Shown here: one piece after another, positions 1 through 5,398 of the stretch | Position numbering within the stretch: position 1 is the stretch's first letter | How the letters are laid out: the number at the start of each line of letters is the position of its first letter | Source: Bacillota bacterium | Lineage (GTDB): Bacteria; Bacillota; Clostridia; Christensenellales; Aristaeellaceae | NCBI GenBank assembly: GCA_019137115.1 | Contig: JAGVSV010000276.1 | Coordinates: 1 to 5,398, forward strand | Direction: 5' to 3' | Length of the DNA stretch: 5,398 nt | The notes under the pieces: model-generated | The model's input: only the letters and a program-made list of their open reading frames with translations | Databases searched by the model: none | What the model was told of the DNA's origin: nothing | Translations under genes and position numbers: made by a program

Positions 1-208
1 CAGCCTCGCTGATGCCGGTGCCCAGCGCCTTTAAAAACGCTTCCTTGGCGGCATAGCAGGCGGCCACCGAATCATCACACGCTACGCCGCGGCCATCAAA
101 GTACGCCCGCTCCTCCGGCGTAAAAAAGCGCGTCAAAAAACGTTCGCGTCCAGGCATGTCCCGGATGCGGCTGGCATCGCACAGGTCAATCCCGATGCCG
201 ATGATCAT
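1..208 (-). CDS. acpS: Holo-[acyl-carrier-protein] synthase, N-terminal part (cut by window edge)
   Basis: AcpS transfers 4'-phosphopantetheine from CoA to a serine of apo-acyl carrier protein, making ACP active for fatty acid synthesis; it is a small Mg2+-dependent cytosolic enzyme, usually a trimer of about 120-130 residues. The first 69 residues are present and the rest lies beyond position 1. The start MIIGIGIDL carries the Mg2+ ligand D8. RFFTPEERAY (27-36) is a family string. AAKEAFLKALGTGI (53-66) holds the second metal ligand E56 and the conserved K60. These motifs distinguish it from larger Sfp-type transferases. The ATG at 208-206 overlaps the peptidase stop as ATGA. No purine-rich ribosome binding site is visible in the roughly 20 bases upstream (ATCTTTTATTCCCAAAC), so translation probably depends on ribosomes finishing the peptidase gene. 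Confidence 0.96.
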   Translation of the reverse strand, partial: MIIGIGIDLCDASRIRDMPGRERFLTRFFTPEERAYFDGRGVACDDSVAACYAAKEAFLKALGTGISEA

Positions 209-1161
209 GTTTGGGAATAAAAGATCGCGTTGCTGACCGCACGGGCCATGACCTCGGCCGCCGCCGCGCAGAGTTTGACGAAGTTGATGTCCTCCGACAC
301 GCGCCCGGTTGCCAGCGCGAATATGGTGTCGCCGTCCATCTGGGTGTGCGCAGGCCGGATGGTGCGGGCATAGCCGTCATGCGCCACGTCCGCCAAGCGG
401 TTGGCCTGCGCTTTGTCCAGCGCGCAGTCCACGGCCACCACGCCAATGGTGGTGTTGCTGCCGGGCGCGGGGATGCGGATCTGCTGGGGCGCCGGGGCGT
501 GGCCGTACAACAGGCCCGACGCGCGCACCTGCGTGCCGTCCGGCATGTGGGCGCAGGCAATGCATTCCGCGGTGTCGGGGTGGTAGATATCCCCCATCGC
601 GTTGACGGCGACCAGTGCACCCACCGTCACGCCTTCCGCCAGCGTCAGCGAGGCGCTGCCCACACCGGAGGGTTGCGGAATGCCCGCTTGCACCAGCTTG
701 CCCACGGTGGCGCCGGTGCCCGCGCCGCGACGGCCCTGCGCCACGCCCTTTTGCGCGGCCATGCAGGCTGTGCGGCCCATCGCGGCATCCGGGTACGCGT
801 TGGGGTCGCCTTCGGTTAGGTCAAACAGCACCGCCGCCGGCACAATGGGAACGCGGGCCACCCCCATGTCCAGCCCGATGCCATTCTGCCGGAGGAAGCG
901 CATCACGCCGTCCGCCGCGGCCAGGCCAAACGCGCTGCCGCCGGCAAGCACCACAGCGTGCGCCACATCGACCAGGTTGCCGGGCTTGAGCACGTCGGTT
1001 TCGCGGGTGCCGGGCGCAGCGCCGCGCACCGATACGCCGGCCACAGCCCCGGCAGAGGGGCCTAGCACCACCGTGACGCCGGTGCGGGCGTTCTCATTTT
1101 CCGCCTGGCCGACACGGATGCCGTGTACATTGGTGATATCGCCGGGAAATGCTTCAAACAT
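205..1161 (-). CDS. P1 family peptidase (DmpA/BapA-like, S58, N-terminal nucleophile hydrolase)
   Basis: A 318-residue protein of the DmpA/P1 family, Ntn-type aminopeptidases and amidases that mature by cutting themselves into two chains. Characterised relatives remove N-terminal L-residues, D-alanine amides or esters, or beta-amino acids; this one's substrate cannot be read from sequence. Family strings in order are DITNVHGIRVG (8-18), TGVTVVL (27-33), KPGNLVD (59-65), VLAGGSAFGL (71-80), GAGTGATVGK (146-155) and MDGDTIFALATG (275-286). The predicted cut is before T237 in GSNTTIGVVAVD, by alignment with the Gly-Ser cut of DmpA. T237 would be the nucleophile, giving an alpha chain of 236 and a beta chain of 82 residues. 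No signal peptide is visible. The start is set by GGGAGG 7 nt upstream, within the preceding hydrolase gene, and the stop overlaps acpS as ATGA. Family confidence is high; the Thr nucleophile and cut site are inferred. Confidence 0.92.
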   Translation of the reverse strand: MFEAFPGDITNVHGIRVGQAENENARTGVTVVLGPSAGAVAGVSVRGAAPGTRETDVLKPGNLVDVAHAVVLAGGSAFGLAAADGVMRFLRQNGIGLDMGVARVPIVPAAVLFDLTEGDPNAYPDAAMGRTACMAAQKGVAQGRRGAGTGATVGKLVQAGIPQPSGVGSASLTLAEGVTVGALVAVNAMGDIYHPDTAECIACAHMPDGTQVRASGLLYGHAPAPQQIRIPAPGSNTTIGVVAVDCALDKAQANRLADVAHDGYARTIRPAHTQMDGDTIFALATGRVSEDINFVKLCAAAAEVMARAVSNAIFYSQT

Positions 1162-2098
1162 GGCGCTTCCTCCCTTTGGATCGACTTGTGGCGCGATCCA
1201 GCCAGTCCATCAGGTCCATGGTCACCTGCACGCGGTTCAGTTCGTGCAGCAGTTCGTGCCGCGCGCCGTCGTACAGCTGCAGCTGCACATCCGTTAGGCC
1301 CGCATCGCGGTACTGCCGGGCAATGGTGGCAGGGCCGGTTCCCCCGCCCCCCACCGCGTCATCCCTGCCGCTGATGACAAGGACAGGCAAGTCTTTTGAT
1401 AACACCGCCAGCCGGTCGACATGCGTCAATTCCAGCAGGCCGTCAAACAAATCCCGGTAGCCGGCGTTGGTCATCGGAAAGCCGCACAGCGGGTCGGCCA
1501 CGTAGGCATCGACCTCTTTTTCATCGCGGCTGAGCCAGTCCATGTCAGTGCGCAGCGGGGTAATCCCCTTGTTGTTGGCGGAAAATGCCATGTTGTGCAG
1601 CAGGCGGGCAGGCTGCTTCCCCTTACCCAGCACACAGGCAACCCTGGCCAGCGTGCCGCCCAGCAGGCAGGTCGCCCGGGGGTGCCAGCCCGTGCCGCTG
1701 AGCACCAGGGCATCCAGCCCATCGGGATACTGGATCGCATATCCCCTTGCCACGAAACTGCCCATGCTGTGCCCGAGCAGGATGAAGGGCACATTGGGGT
1801 ATGTTTCTGCCAGGTACCCGCGGACATGCTCCGCGTCCTCCACCAACAGCCGCCAGCCATACTTGTCGGCAAAGTAGCCCAGCTGATCCTTGGGCGTTTC
1901 GGGCCCGTGCCCCAGATGGTTGTAAACCGCGACTACATAGCCGTGGTCCGCAAGATGTCCTGCCAGCACATGGTAGCGCGCCGCGTGCTCCGCCATGCCG
2001 TGCAGCACCAGCACAACGCCGCGCACGGCCGTTTGTGGCTCCTGCACGTACAGACTGCGTGCGCTGTTTTCCCCGCCGGGGAATGGAATTTCGCGCAT
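1154..2098 (-). CDS. Alpha/beta hydrolase, lysophospholipase/monoacylglycerol lipase type
   Basis: A 314-residue serine hydrolase of the Hydrolase_4 (serine aminopeptidase S33-like) group, whose members include lysophospholipases and monoacylglycerol lipases. The oxyanion segment is VLHGMAEHAARY (residues 31-42), the hallmark start of this group. The nucleophile elbow is GHSMG with S111. The acid is most likely D247 in ISGRDDAVGG, where the family more often has DPVG, and the base is H281 in DGARHELLHE. DPLCGF at 202-207 is also typical of these lipases. The order Ser-Asp-His and the spacing are normal. I see no signal peptide or membrane segment, so it should be cytosolic. The C-terminus is a basic tail (SRSKGRKRHV) that contains the ribosome binding site of the next gene, with which it overlaps by 8 nt. 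The fold and triad are secure; the substrate is not, and a general carboxylesterase is possible. Confidence 0.9.
   Translation of the reverse strand: MREIPFPGGENSARSLYVQEPQTAVRGVVLVLHGMAEHAARYHVLAGHLADHGYVVAVYNHLGHGPETPKDQLGYFADKYGWRLLVEDAEHVRGYLAETYPNVPFILLGHSMGSFVARGYAIQYPDGLDALVLSGTGWHPRATCLLGGTLARVACVLGKGKQPARLLHNMAFSANNKGITPLRTDMDWLSRDEKEVDAYVADPLCGFPMTNAGYRDLFDGLLELTHVDRLAVLSKDLPVLVISGRDDAVGGGGTGPATIARQYRDAGLTDVQLQLYDGARHELLHELNRVQVTMDLMDWLDRATSRSKGRKRHV
1169..1174 (-). promoter_or_regulatory. Ribosome binding site of the P1 peptidase, inside the hydrolase gene
   Basis: GGGAGG on the coding strand lies 7 nt before the ATG at 1161-1159. It is read in the hydrolase frame as part of Lys-Gly-Arg-Lys-Arg. 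The site decides the peptidase start and explains the 8-nt overlap with the hydrolase stop at 1156-1154. Confidence 0.75.
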
Positions 2099-2102
2099 GA
2101 TG

Positions 2103-2108
2103 CCCTCC
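2103..2108 (-). promoter_or_regulatory. Ribosome binding site of the alpha/beta hydrolase gene
   Basis: GGAGGG on the coding strand lies 4 nt before the ATG at 2098-2096. It fills most of the 11-nt gap between the trpS stop (TGA, 2112-2110) and this start, so no promoter or terminator fits between the two genes. Confidence 0.7.
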
Positions 2109-2109
2109 G

Positions 2110-3117
2110 TCAGCCCTGGTACAGGCCGACCTTCTTGTACACCTTGCGCAGCGTGCGCCGGGCCAGGGCTGCGGCGCGCTCTGCGTTGGTGTTCAACACT
2201 TGTGCCAGATAGTCCTTGTCCGCAATCAACTGCTGGTACCGCTGCTGGATGGGTGTCAGCACCTCGATCACCGCATCGGCCACCGCGTCCTTGAGCTCGC
2301 CGTATCCCTTGCCCGCCAGCGACGCGCAGGCTTCCTCCGCCGTCTGCCCGGTCATGCCGGATAGGATGGTGATCAGGTTGGTGACCCCGGGCTTGTTGTC
2401 CGGGTCCACGCGGATCTCGCCTTCGCTGTCGGTCACCGCGCGGCGCAGCTTGCGGCGGATCACATCCGGCGCGTCCAGCAAAGCGATATAACTTTCCTCG
2501 CTGTCGGACTTGCTCATTTTGCGCGTGGGGTCGGTCAGGCTCATGATCCTGGCGGTTTCCTTGGGGATATACGGCTCCGGCACCTCAAACACATCGCCAT
2601 ATAAGCCGTTGAAGCGCTGCGCAATATCGCGGGTGATCTCCAGATGCTGCTTTTGATCCGCGCCCACGGGCACCACGCTGGTCTGGTACAGCAGGATGTC
2701 CGCCGCCATCAGCACCGGATAGGTAAACAGCCCGGCGTTGATGTTGTCAGAATGCCGGGCGCTTTTGTCCTTGTACTGGGTCATGCGCGACAGTTCGCCC
2801 ATGTAGGAATAGCAGTTGAGCACCCATGCCAGTTCGGCGTGCGCGGGCACATGGCTCTGGCAGTAGATGATGTTGGCGTCCGGGTCCAGACCGCACGCGA
2901 TGTACAGCGCGGCCAGCTGCTGCGTTTGCTTGCGCAGTGCGGCTGGCTCCTGCCGCACGGTCAGCGCGTGCAGATCGGCGATGCCGAACAAACACCGGTA
3001 ATCCTTTTCCAGCTTGGTGAAGTTGCGCAGCGCGCCGATATAGTTGCCCAACTGAATGCTGCCGGACGGCTGAATGCCGGAGTACAGTACGGGCTTGGCG
3101 GTGGATGTGTCGCTCAT
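2110..3117 (-). CDS. trpS: Tryptophanyl-tRNA synthetase
   Basis: A 335-residue class Ic aminoacyl-tRNA synthetase that charges tRNA-Trp with tryptophan in an ATP-dependent reaction; cytosolic, normally a homodimer. The length is typical of bacterial TrpRS. The Rossmann catalytic domain opens with SGIQPSG (13-19) and the HIGH-equivalent QLGNYIGALRN (22-32). The tryptophan-pocket string MAADILLYQ follows, with D140 expected to contact the indole nitrogen, then VGADQKQHLEITRDIA (151-166). The second signature is an intact KMSKS at 200-204. The C-terminal helical domain ends KVYKKVGLYQG. The first HIGH-like residue is Q22, where TIGN or HLGN is usual; this is a mild deviation in an otherwise canonical protein. 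The start is fixed by a good ribosome binding site and by the N-terminus running straight into the conserved core. It lies 18 nt after kbl and 11 nt before the hydrolase gene. Confidence 0.97.
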   Translation of the reverse strand: MSDTSTAKPVLYSGIQPSGSIQLGNYIGALRNFTKLEKDYRCLFGIADLHALTVRQEPAALRKQTQQLAALYIACGLDPDANIIYCQSHVPAHAELAWVLNCYSYMGELSRMTQYKDKSARHSDNINAGLFTYPVLMAADILLYQTSVVPVGADQKQHLEITRDIAQRFNGLYGDVFEVPEPYIPKETARIMSLTDPTRKMSKSDSEESYIALLDAPDVIRRKLRRAVTDSEGEIRVDPDNKPGVTNLITILSGMTGQTAEEACASLAGKGYGELKDAVADAVIEVLTPIQQRYQQLIADKDYLAQVLNTNAERAAALARRTLRKVYKKVGLYQG

Positions 3118-3122
3118 GTTGG

Positions 3123-3132
3123 TCCTTCCTTT
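3123..3132 (-). promoter_or_regulatory. Ribosome binding site of trpS in an 18-nt gap
   Basis: AAAGGAAGGA on the coding strand holds two overlapping Shine-Dalgarno cores, 9 and 5 nt before the trpS ATG at 3117. The kbl stop (TAA) ends at 3136, so the gap 3118-3135 contains little else. It has no hairpin and no room for a T-box leader. Confidence 0.75.
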
Positions 3133-3135
3133 GCG

Positions 3136-4317
3136 TTACAAGTTCATGTCTTTCTTCACTTTGGCAAAACAAGCCACGGCAAAATCCAGGTCCGCCCGCG
3201 TGTGGGCGGCGCTGACCTGCGTGCGGATGCGCGCCTGGCCTTCAGGCACCACCGGGTAGGAGAAGCTGATCACATACACGCCCTCCTCCAGCATGCGCGC
3301 GGCGAATTCCTGCGCGGTGTGGGCGTCATAGAGCATGACCGGCACAATGGGGTGCGTGCCGGGCAGCACATCAAAACCCACCTGGGAAAGCTGTGCGCGG
3401 AAGTAGGCCGTGTTGTCCATCAATCGGTCGCGCAGGCTGGTTTCCTGGCCGATCATGTCCAGCGTTTCAATGGCGGCTGCGCAGATCGCCGGCGCCAGGG
3501 TGTTGCTGAACAGGTAGGGCCGTGACCGCTGCCGCAGCAAGTCAACGATGGGCTGGCTGGCCGCGATATACCCGCCGGACGCCCCGCCCAGCGCCTTGCC
3601 AAAGGTGCCCGTCAGGATGTCCACCCTGTCCATCACGCCGCAGTGCTCATGCGTGCCCTTGCCATGTTCGCCCATGAACCCCACGGCGTGGCTGTCATCC
3701 ACCATGACCAGGGCGTCATATTCGTCGGCCAGGTCACAGATTTCCTCAAGCTTGGCGATGTAGCCATCCATGGAGAACACGCCGTCGGTGGCGATCAGGC
3801 GGATGCGCGCGTCGCGGGATGCTTCCAGCTGAGCCTTCAACTCCTGCATATCACTGTTGCGGTAGCGCAGGCGGCGCGCCTTGCACAGGCGGATGCCGTC
3901 GATGATAGATGCGTGGTTCAGCTGGTCGGAGATCACCGCGTCCTGGTCGGTCAGCAGCGTCTCGAACAGCCCGCCATTGGCGTCAAAGCAGGAGGAGTAC
4001 AGGATCGCGTCCTGCGTGCCCAGGAAATCGCTCAGCTTGCGCTCCAGCGTTTTGTGGATCTCCTGCGTGCCACAGATGAAGCGCACGCTGCTTAAGCCAA
4101 ACCCCCACTGGTCCATGCCGTCCTTGGCGGCCTTGATCAGCCGCGGGTGGTCGGACAGCCCCAGGTAGTTGTTGGCGCACATGTTCAGCACATTGGGCGC
4201 TGTGGTCGTATCGATGCGCGCACCCTGGGGCGTGACGATGATGCGCTCGTCCTTATGCGTGCCCGCCTGCTCAATAGCTTTTAGCTGCTGCCGGAAAATA
4301 TCGATCGGCTTGCTCAT
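3136..4317 (-). CDS. kbl: Glycine C-acetyltransferase (2-amino-3-ketobutyrate CoA ligase)
   Basis: A 393-residue PLP enzyme of the alpha-oxoamine synthase family (fold type I, cytosolic, normally a dimer). It converts 2-amino-3-ketobutyrate plus CoA to glycine and acetyl-CoA, taking over the unstable product of Tdh. From the ATG at 4317, the PLP lysine is K241 in TGTFGKALGG. The PLP-contacting pair is D207 and H210 in VDDSHAVG, H135 lies in NHASIIDG, and the substrate carboxylate arginine is R365 in ARIRTQ. These positions are offset by a constant 3 from the E. coli residues I recall (K244, D210, H213, R368), so the catalytic set looks complete. Related enzymes AONS (BioF), ALAS and SPT share the fold, but the strings NNYLGLS, SVRFICGTQ and YPVVPEGQARIRTQ and the adjacent tdh make KBL by far the best call. 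An in-frame upstream TTG would add four residues. Confidence 0.97.
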   Translation of the reverse strand: MSKPIDIFRQQLKAIEQAGTHKDERIIVTPQGARIDTTTAPNVLNMCANNYLGLSDHPRLIKAAKDGMDQWGFGLSSVRFICGTQEIHKTLERKLSDFLGTQDAILYSSCFDANGGLFETLLTDQDAVISDQLNHASIIDGIRLCKARRLRYRNSDMQELKAQLEASRDARIRLIATDGVFSMDGYIAKLEEICDLADEYDALVMVDDSHAVGFMGEHGKGTHEHCGVMDRVDILTGTFGKALGGASGGYIAASQPIVDLLRQRSRPYLFSNTLAPAICAAAIETLDMIGQETSLRDRLMDNTAYFRAQLSQVGFDVLPGTHPIVPVMLYDAHTAQEFAARMLEEGVYVISFSYPVVPEGQARIRTQVSAAHTRADLDFAVACFAKVKKDMNL

Positions 4318-5348
4318 TTTTTCCCCCAATCCAGAATGATTTTGCCGCTGTTGCCGGTCTTCATGATCTCAAAGGCCTCTTGAAATTCCGTATAGTGGAA
4401 CCGGTGGGTGATGAGCGGCGTCAGGTCCAGCCCCGACTGCACCATGGCGGCCATCTTGTACCAGGTTTCGTACATGCGACGGCCATAGATGCCCTGCAGG
4501 GTTAAGCCCTTTAAAATAATCGTGTCCATCTCGATGGCCGGCGTCTGCCCGAACAGGCCCAGCAGCGCTACCTTGCCCCCGTTGCGCATGGTGGGCAGCA
4601 GCTGCATCAGCGCGGGGACGGAGCCGGACATCTCCATGGCCACGTCAAAGCCTTCCACCATGCCGGCCGCCTTCATGGCGTCCTCCAGGCTGTCCCGCTG
4701 CACGTTGACGGCCGCGGTGGCGCCCATCTTGCGCGCCAGGTCGAGCCGGTAGTCGCGGATGTCCGTGATGATCACATTGCGCGCGCCGGTGTGCCGGCAG
4801 ATCGCTGCCGCCATGATGCCGATGGGGCCGGCGCCGGTGATCAGCACGTCCTCGCCGATCACGTCAAACATCAGCGCCGTGTGCGTGGCGTTGCCCAGCG
4901 CGTCAAAAAACGCGACAATCTCCAGCGGCAGGTCATGGCTGATCGGGATGCAGTTGGAAGCCGGGATGCACAGGTACTCCGCAAACGCGCCGTCCCGGTT
5001 GACGCCCACGCCCTTGGTTTCGTGGCACCACTGGCCGTTGCCTGCGCGGCAATTGCGGCAGATGCCGCACACGATGTGCCCTTCGCCGCTGACGATCTGC
5101 TCGGGCGTGAAGTTGCGCACCGCAGCGCCCACCTGCGCGATTTCGCCCACATACTCGTGGCCGATCACGCGCGGCACCTCCACGTGCTTCTGGCTCCACA
5201 GATCCCAGTTGTAGATGTGCACGTCCGTCCCGCAGATTGAGGTTTTGAGGATGCGGATGAGTACCTCGTCCTCCTTTGGCACGGGAATGGGCACCTGGAT
5301 CAGCTCAAAGCCGGGCTTGGAGCCGGTTTTGACCAGCGCATCCATCAT
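4314..5348 (-). CDS. tdh: L-threonine 3-dehydrogenase (zinc-dependent MDR family)
   Basis: A 344-residue cytosolic enzyme that oxidises L-threonine to 2-amino-3-ketobutyrate with NAD+, the first step of threonine conversion to glycine. It matches the medium-chain zinc dehydrogenase TDH closely and is about the length of the E. coli enzyme (341). The N-terminal GroES-like domain has the catalytic zinc ligands C39 (in SICGTDVHIYNWD) and H64-E65 (in IGHEYVGE). The structural zinc lobe has C94, C97, C100 and C108. A Rossmann fold follows with GAGPIG at 172-177 and the ribose-binding acid D196. Further TDH-typical strings are SGEGH, GVGVNR, ARKMG and ETWYKMAA. The first of two tandem ATGs is chosen for its spacing to AAGGAG; starting at the second would align exactly with the E. 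coli N-terminus. The usual GDRV turn before SGEGH reads EQIV. kbl follows directly with an ATGA overlap, which strengthens the assignment. Confidence 0.97.
   Translation of the reverse strand: MMDALVKTGSKPGFELIQVPIPVPKEDEVLIRILKTSICGTDVHIYNWDLWSQKHVEVPRVIGHEYVGEIAQVGAAVRNFTPEQIVSGEGHIVCGICRNCRAGNGQWCHETKGVGVNRDGAFAEYLCIPASNCIPISHDLPLEIVAFFDALGNATHTALMFDVIGEDVLITGAGPIGIMAAAICRHTGARNVIITDIRDYRLDLARKMGATAAVNVQRDSLEDAMKAAGMVEGFDVAMEMSGSVPALMQLLPTMRNGGKVALLGLFGQTPAIEMDTIILKGLTLQGIYGRRMYETWYKMAAMVQSGLDLTPLITHRFHYTEFQEAFEIMKTGNSGKIILDWGKK
4318..4327 (-). promoter_or_regulatory. Translation initiation region of kbl, deciding its start
   Basis: The coding-strand sequence GGGGGAAAAA directly precedes the ATG at 4317-4315. 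It is a modest G/A-rich ribosome binding site made from the last tdh codons (Gly-Lys-Lys). A TTG at 4329-4327 is in frame four codons earlier, but it overlaps this site and is a weaker start codon. The ATG forms an ATGA overlap with the tdh stop, so it is preferred. Confidence 0.55.
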
Positions 5349-5398
5349 GGCGCAATCTCCTTTTCCTGCTCTTTCAGCAGCGCTTCGACCGCTTGCGC
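5345..5398 (-). CDS. C-terminal end of an unidentified upstream gene (partial)
   Basis: Reading leftwards from the edge, one frame gives 17 codons (AQAVEALLKEQEKEIAP) and then TGA at 5347-5345. This stop overlaps the tdh ATG as ATGA. The peptide is charged and looks like a C-terminal amphipathic helix, and its codons carry the AAGGAG ribosome binding site of tdh. The same stop/start overlap recurs at two other junctions in this window, which supports a real upstream operon member. The evidence is short: the tdh frame is also open through these 50 bases, so length alone does not distinguish them. No family can be named from 17 residues. Confidence 0.4.
   Translation of the reverse strand, partial: AQAVEALLKEQEKEIAP
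5357..5362 (-). promoter_or_regulatory. Ribosome binding site of tdh
   Basis: AAGGAG on the minus strand lies 8 nt before the ATG at 5348-5346, and 11 nt before the second in-frame ATG at 5345-5343. The spacing favours the first ATG. The site sits inside the end of the presumed upstream reading frame, fitting translational coupling. Confidence 0.7.

Noticed and set aside
3118..3135. Possible T-box, attenuator or terminator between kbl and trpS.
   Set aside because: The gap is only 18 nt, occupied by a ribosome binding site, with no inverted repeat or T-run.
2644..3525. Long plus-strand open frame (293 codons) antisense to trpS and kbl; similar plus-strand frames lie at 211-819, 602-1297, 1421-2212 and 3643-4095.
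   Set aside because: Each lies opposite a clearly conserved minus-strand gene or crosses two of them. The products are low-complexity (rich in Arg, Ala, His, Pro) with no recognisable domain. Such open antisense frames are expected in GC-rich coding DNA.
4315..4329. TTG start for kbl four codons upstream (397 residues).
   Set aside because: The ATG at 4317 gives the usual family N-terminus and an ATGA overlap with tdh, and the TTG would overlap the G-rich initiation site.
4785..4840. Short GC-rich inverted repeats (CCGG-type) inside tdh as a possible hairpin.
   Set aside because: Stems are only a few base pairs and lie in codons of the conserved nucleotide-binding region. This is expected from GC-rich coding sequence.
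4905..4912. T6 run in tdh as a possible programmed frameshift site.
   Set aside because: The run is read as TTT TTT in the normal frame with no X-XXY-YYZ phasing, and the Tdh frame continues intact through a conserved region on both sides.
5298..5398. Upstream extension of tdh to the window edge, because its frame stays open.
   Set aside because: The extra residues do not resemble a TDH N-terminus, and AAGGAG sits 8 nt before the chosen ATG.
1..5398. Search for a defence system, mobile element, CRISPR array, tRNA or other new system.
   Set aside because: All coding space is accounted for by recognisable core-type genes with uniform base composition and no repeats or integrase/transposase fragments.

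Overview
The window is a compact, GC-rich bacterial segment in which every recognisable gene lies on the minus strand, so transcription runs from the right edge (5398) to the left edge (1). Strong GGAGG-type ribosome binding sites, heavy use of ATGA stop/start overlaps, and a TDH/KBL threonine-catabolism pair next to a TrpRS would suit a GC-rich member of the Bacillota (Clostridia-like, possibly a gut anaerobe). That placement is inferred from style and not proven by any marker here.

In transcription order the layout is: the last 17 codons of an unidentified upstream gene (5398-5345); tdh, L-threonine 3-dehydrogenase (5348-4314); kbl, 2-amino-3-ketobutyrate CoA ligase (4317-3136); trpS, tryptophanyl-tRNA synthetase (3117-2110); a serine alpha/beta hydrolase of the lysophospholipase/monoacylglycerol lipase type (2098-1154); a P1/DmpA-family (S58) N-terminal-nucleophile peptidase (1161-205); and the first 69 codons of acpS, holo-[acyl-carrier-protein] synthase, cut off by the left edge (208-1).

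Junctions are 4-nt ATGA overlaps (upstream gene/tdh, tdh/kbl, peptidase/acpS), one 8-nt overlap (hydrolase/peptidase), and gaps of only 18 nt (kbl/trpS) and 11 nt (trpS/hydrolase). There is no room for a terminator, attenuator or T-box between genes, so the simplest reading is one polycistronic transcript with translational coupling. No stretch over 300 bases lacks a gene.

Functionally, Tdh oxidises threonine to 2-amino-3-ketobutyrate and Kbl splits it with CoA into glycine and acetyl-CoA. TrpS and AcpS are housekeeping functions (tRNA charging; activation of acyl carrier protein for lipid synthesis). The two hydrolases have unknown physiological substrates. I found no RNA genes, mobile elements, CRISPR arrays or obvious new system. 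The content is ordinary core metabolism in an unusually tight and functionally mixed gene order.
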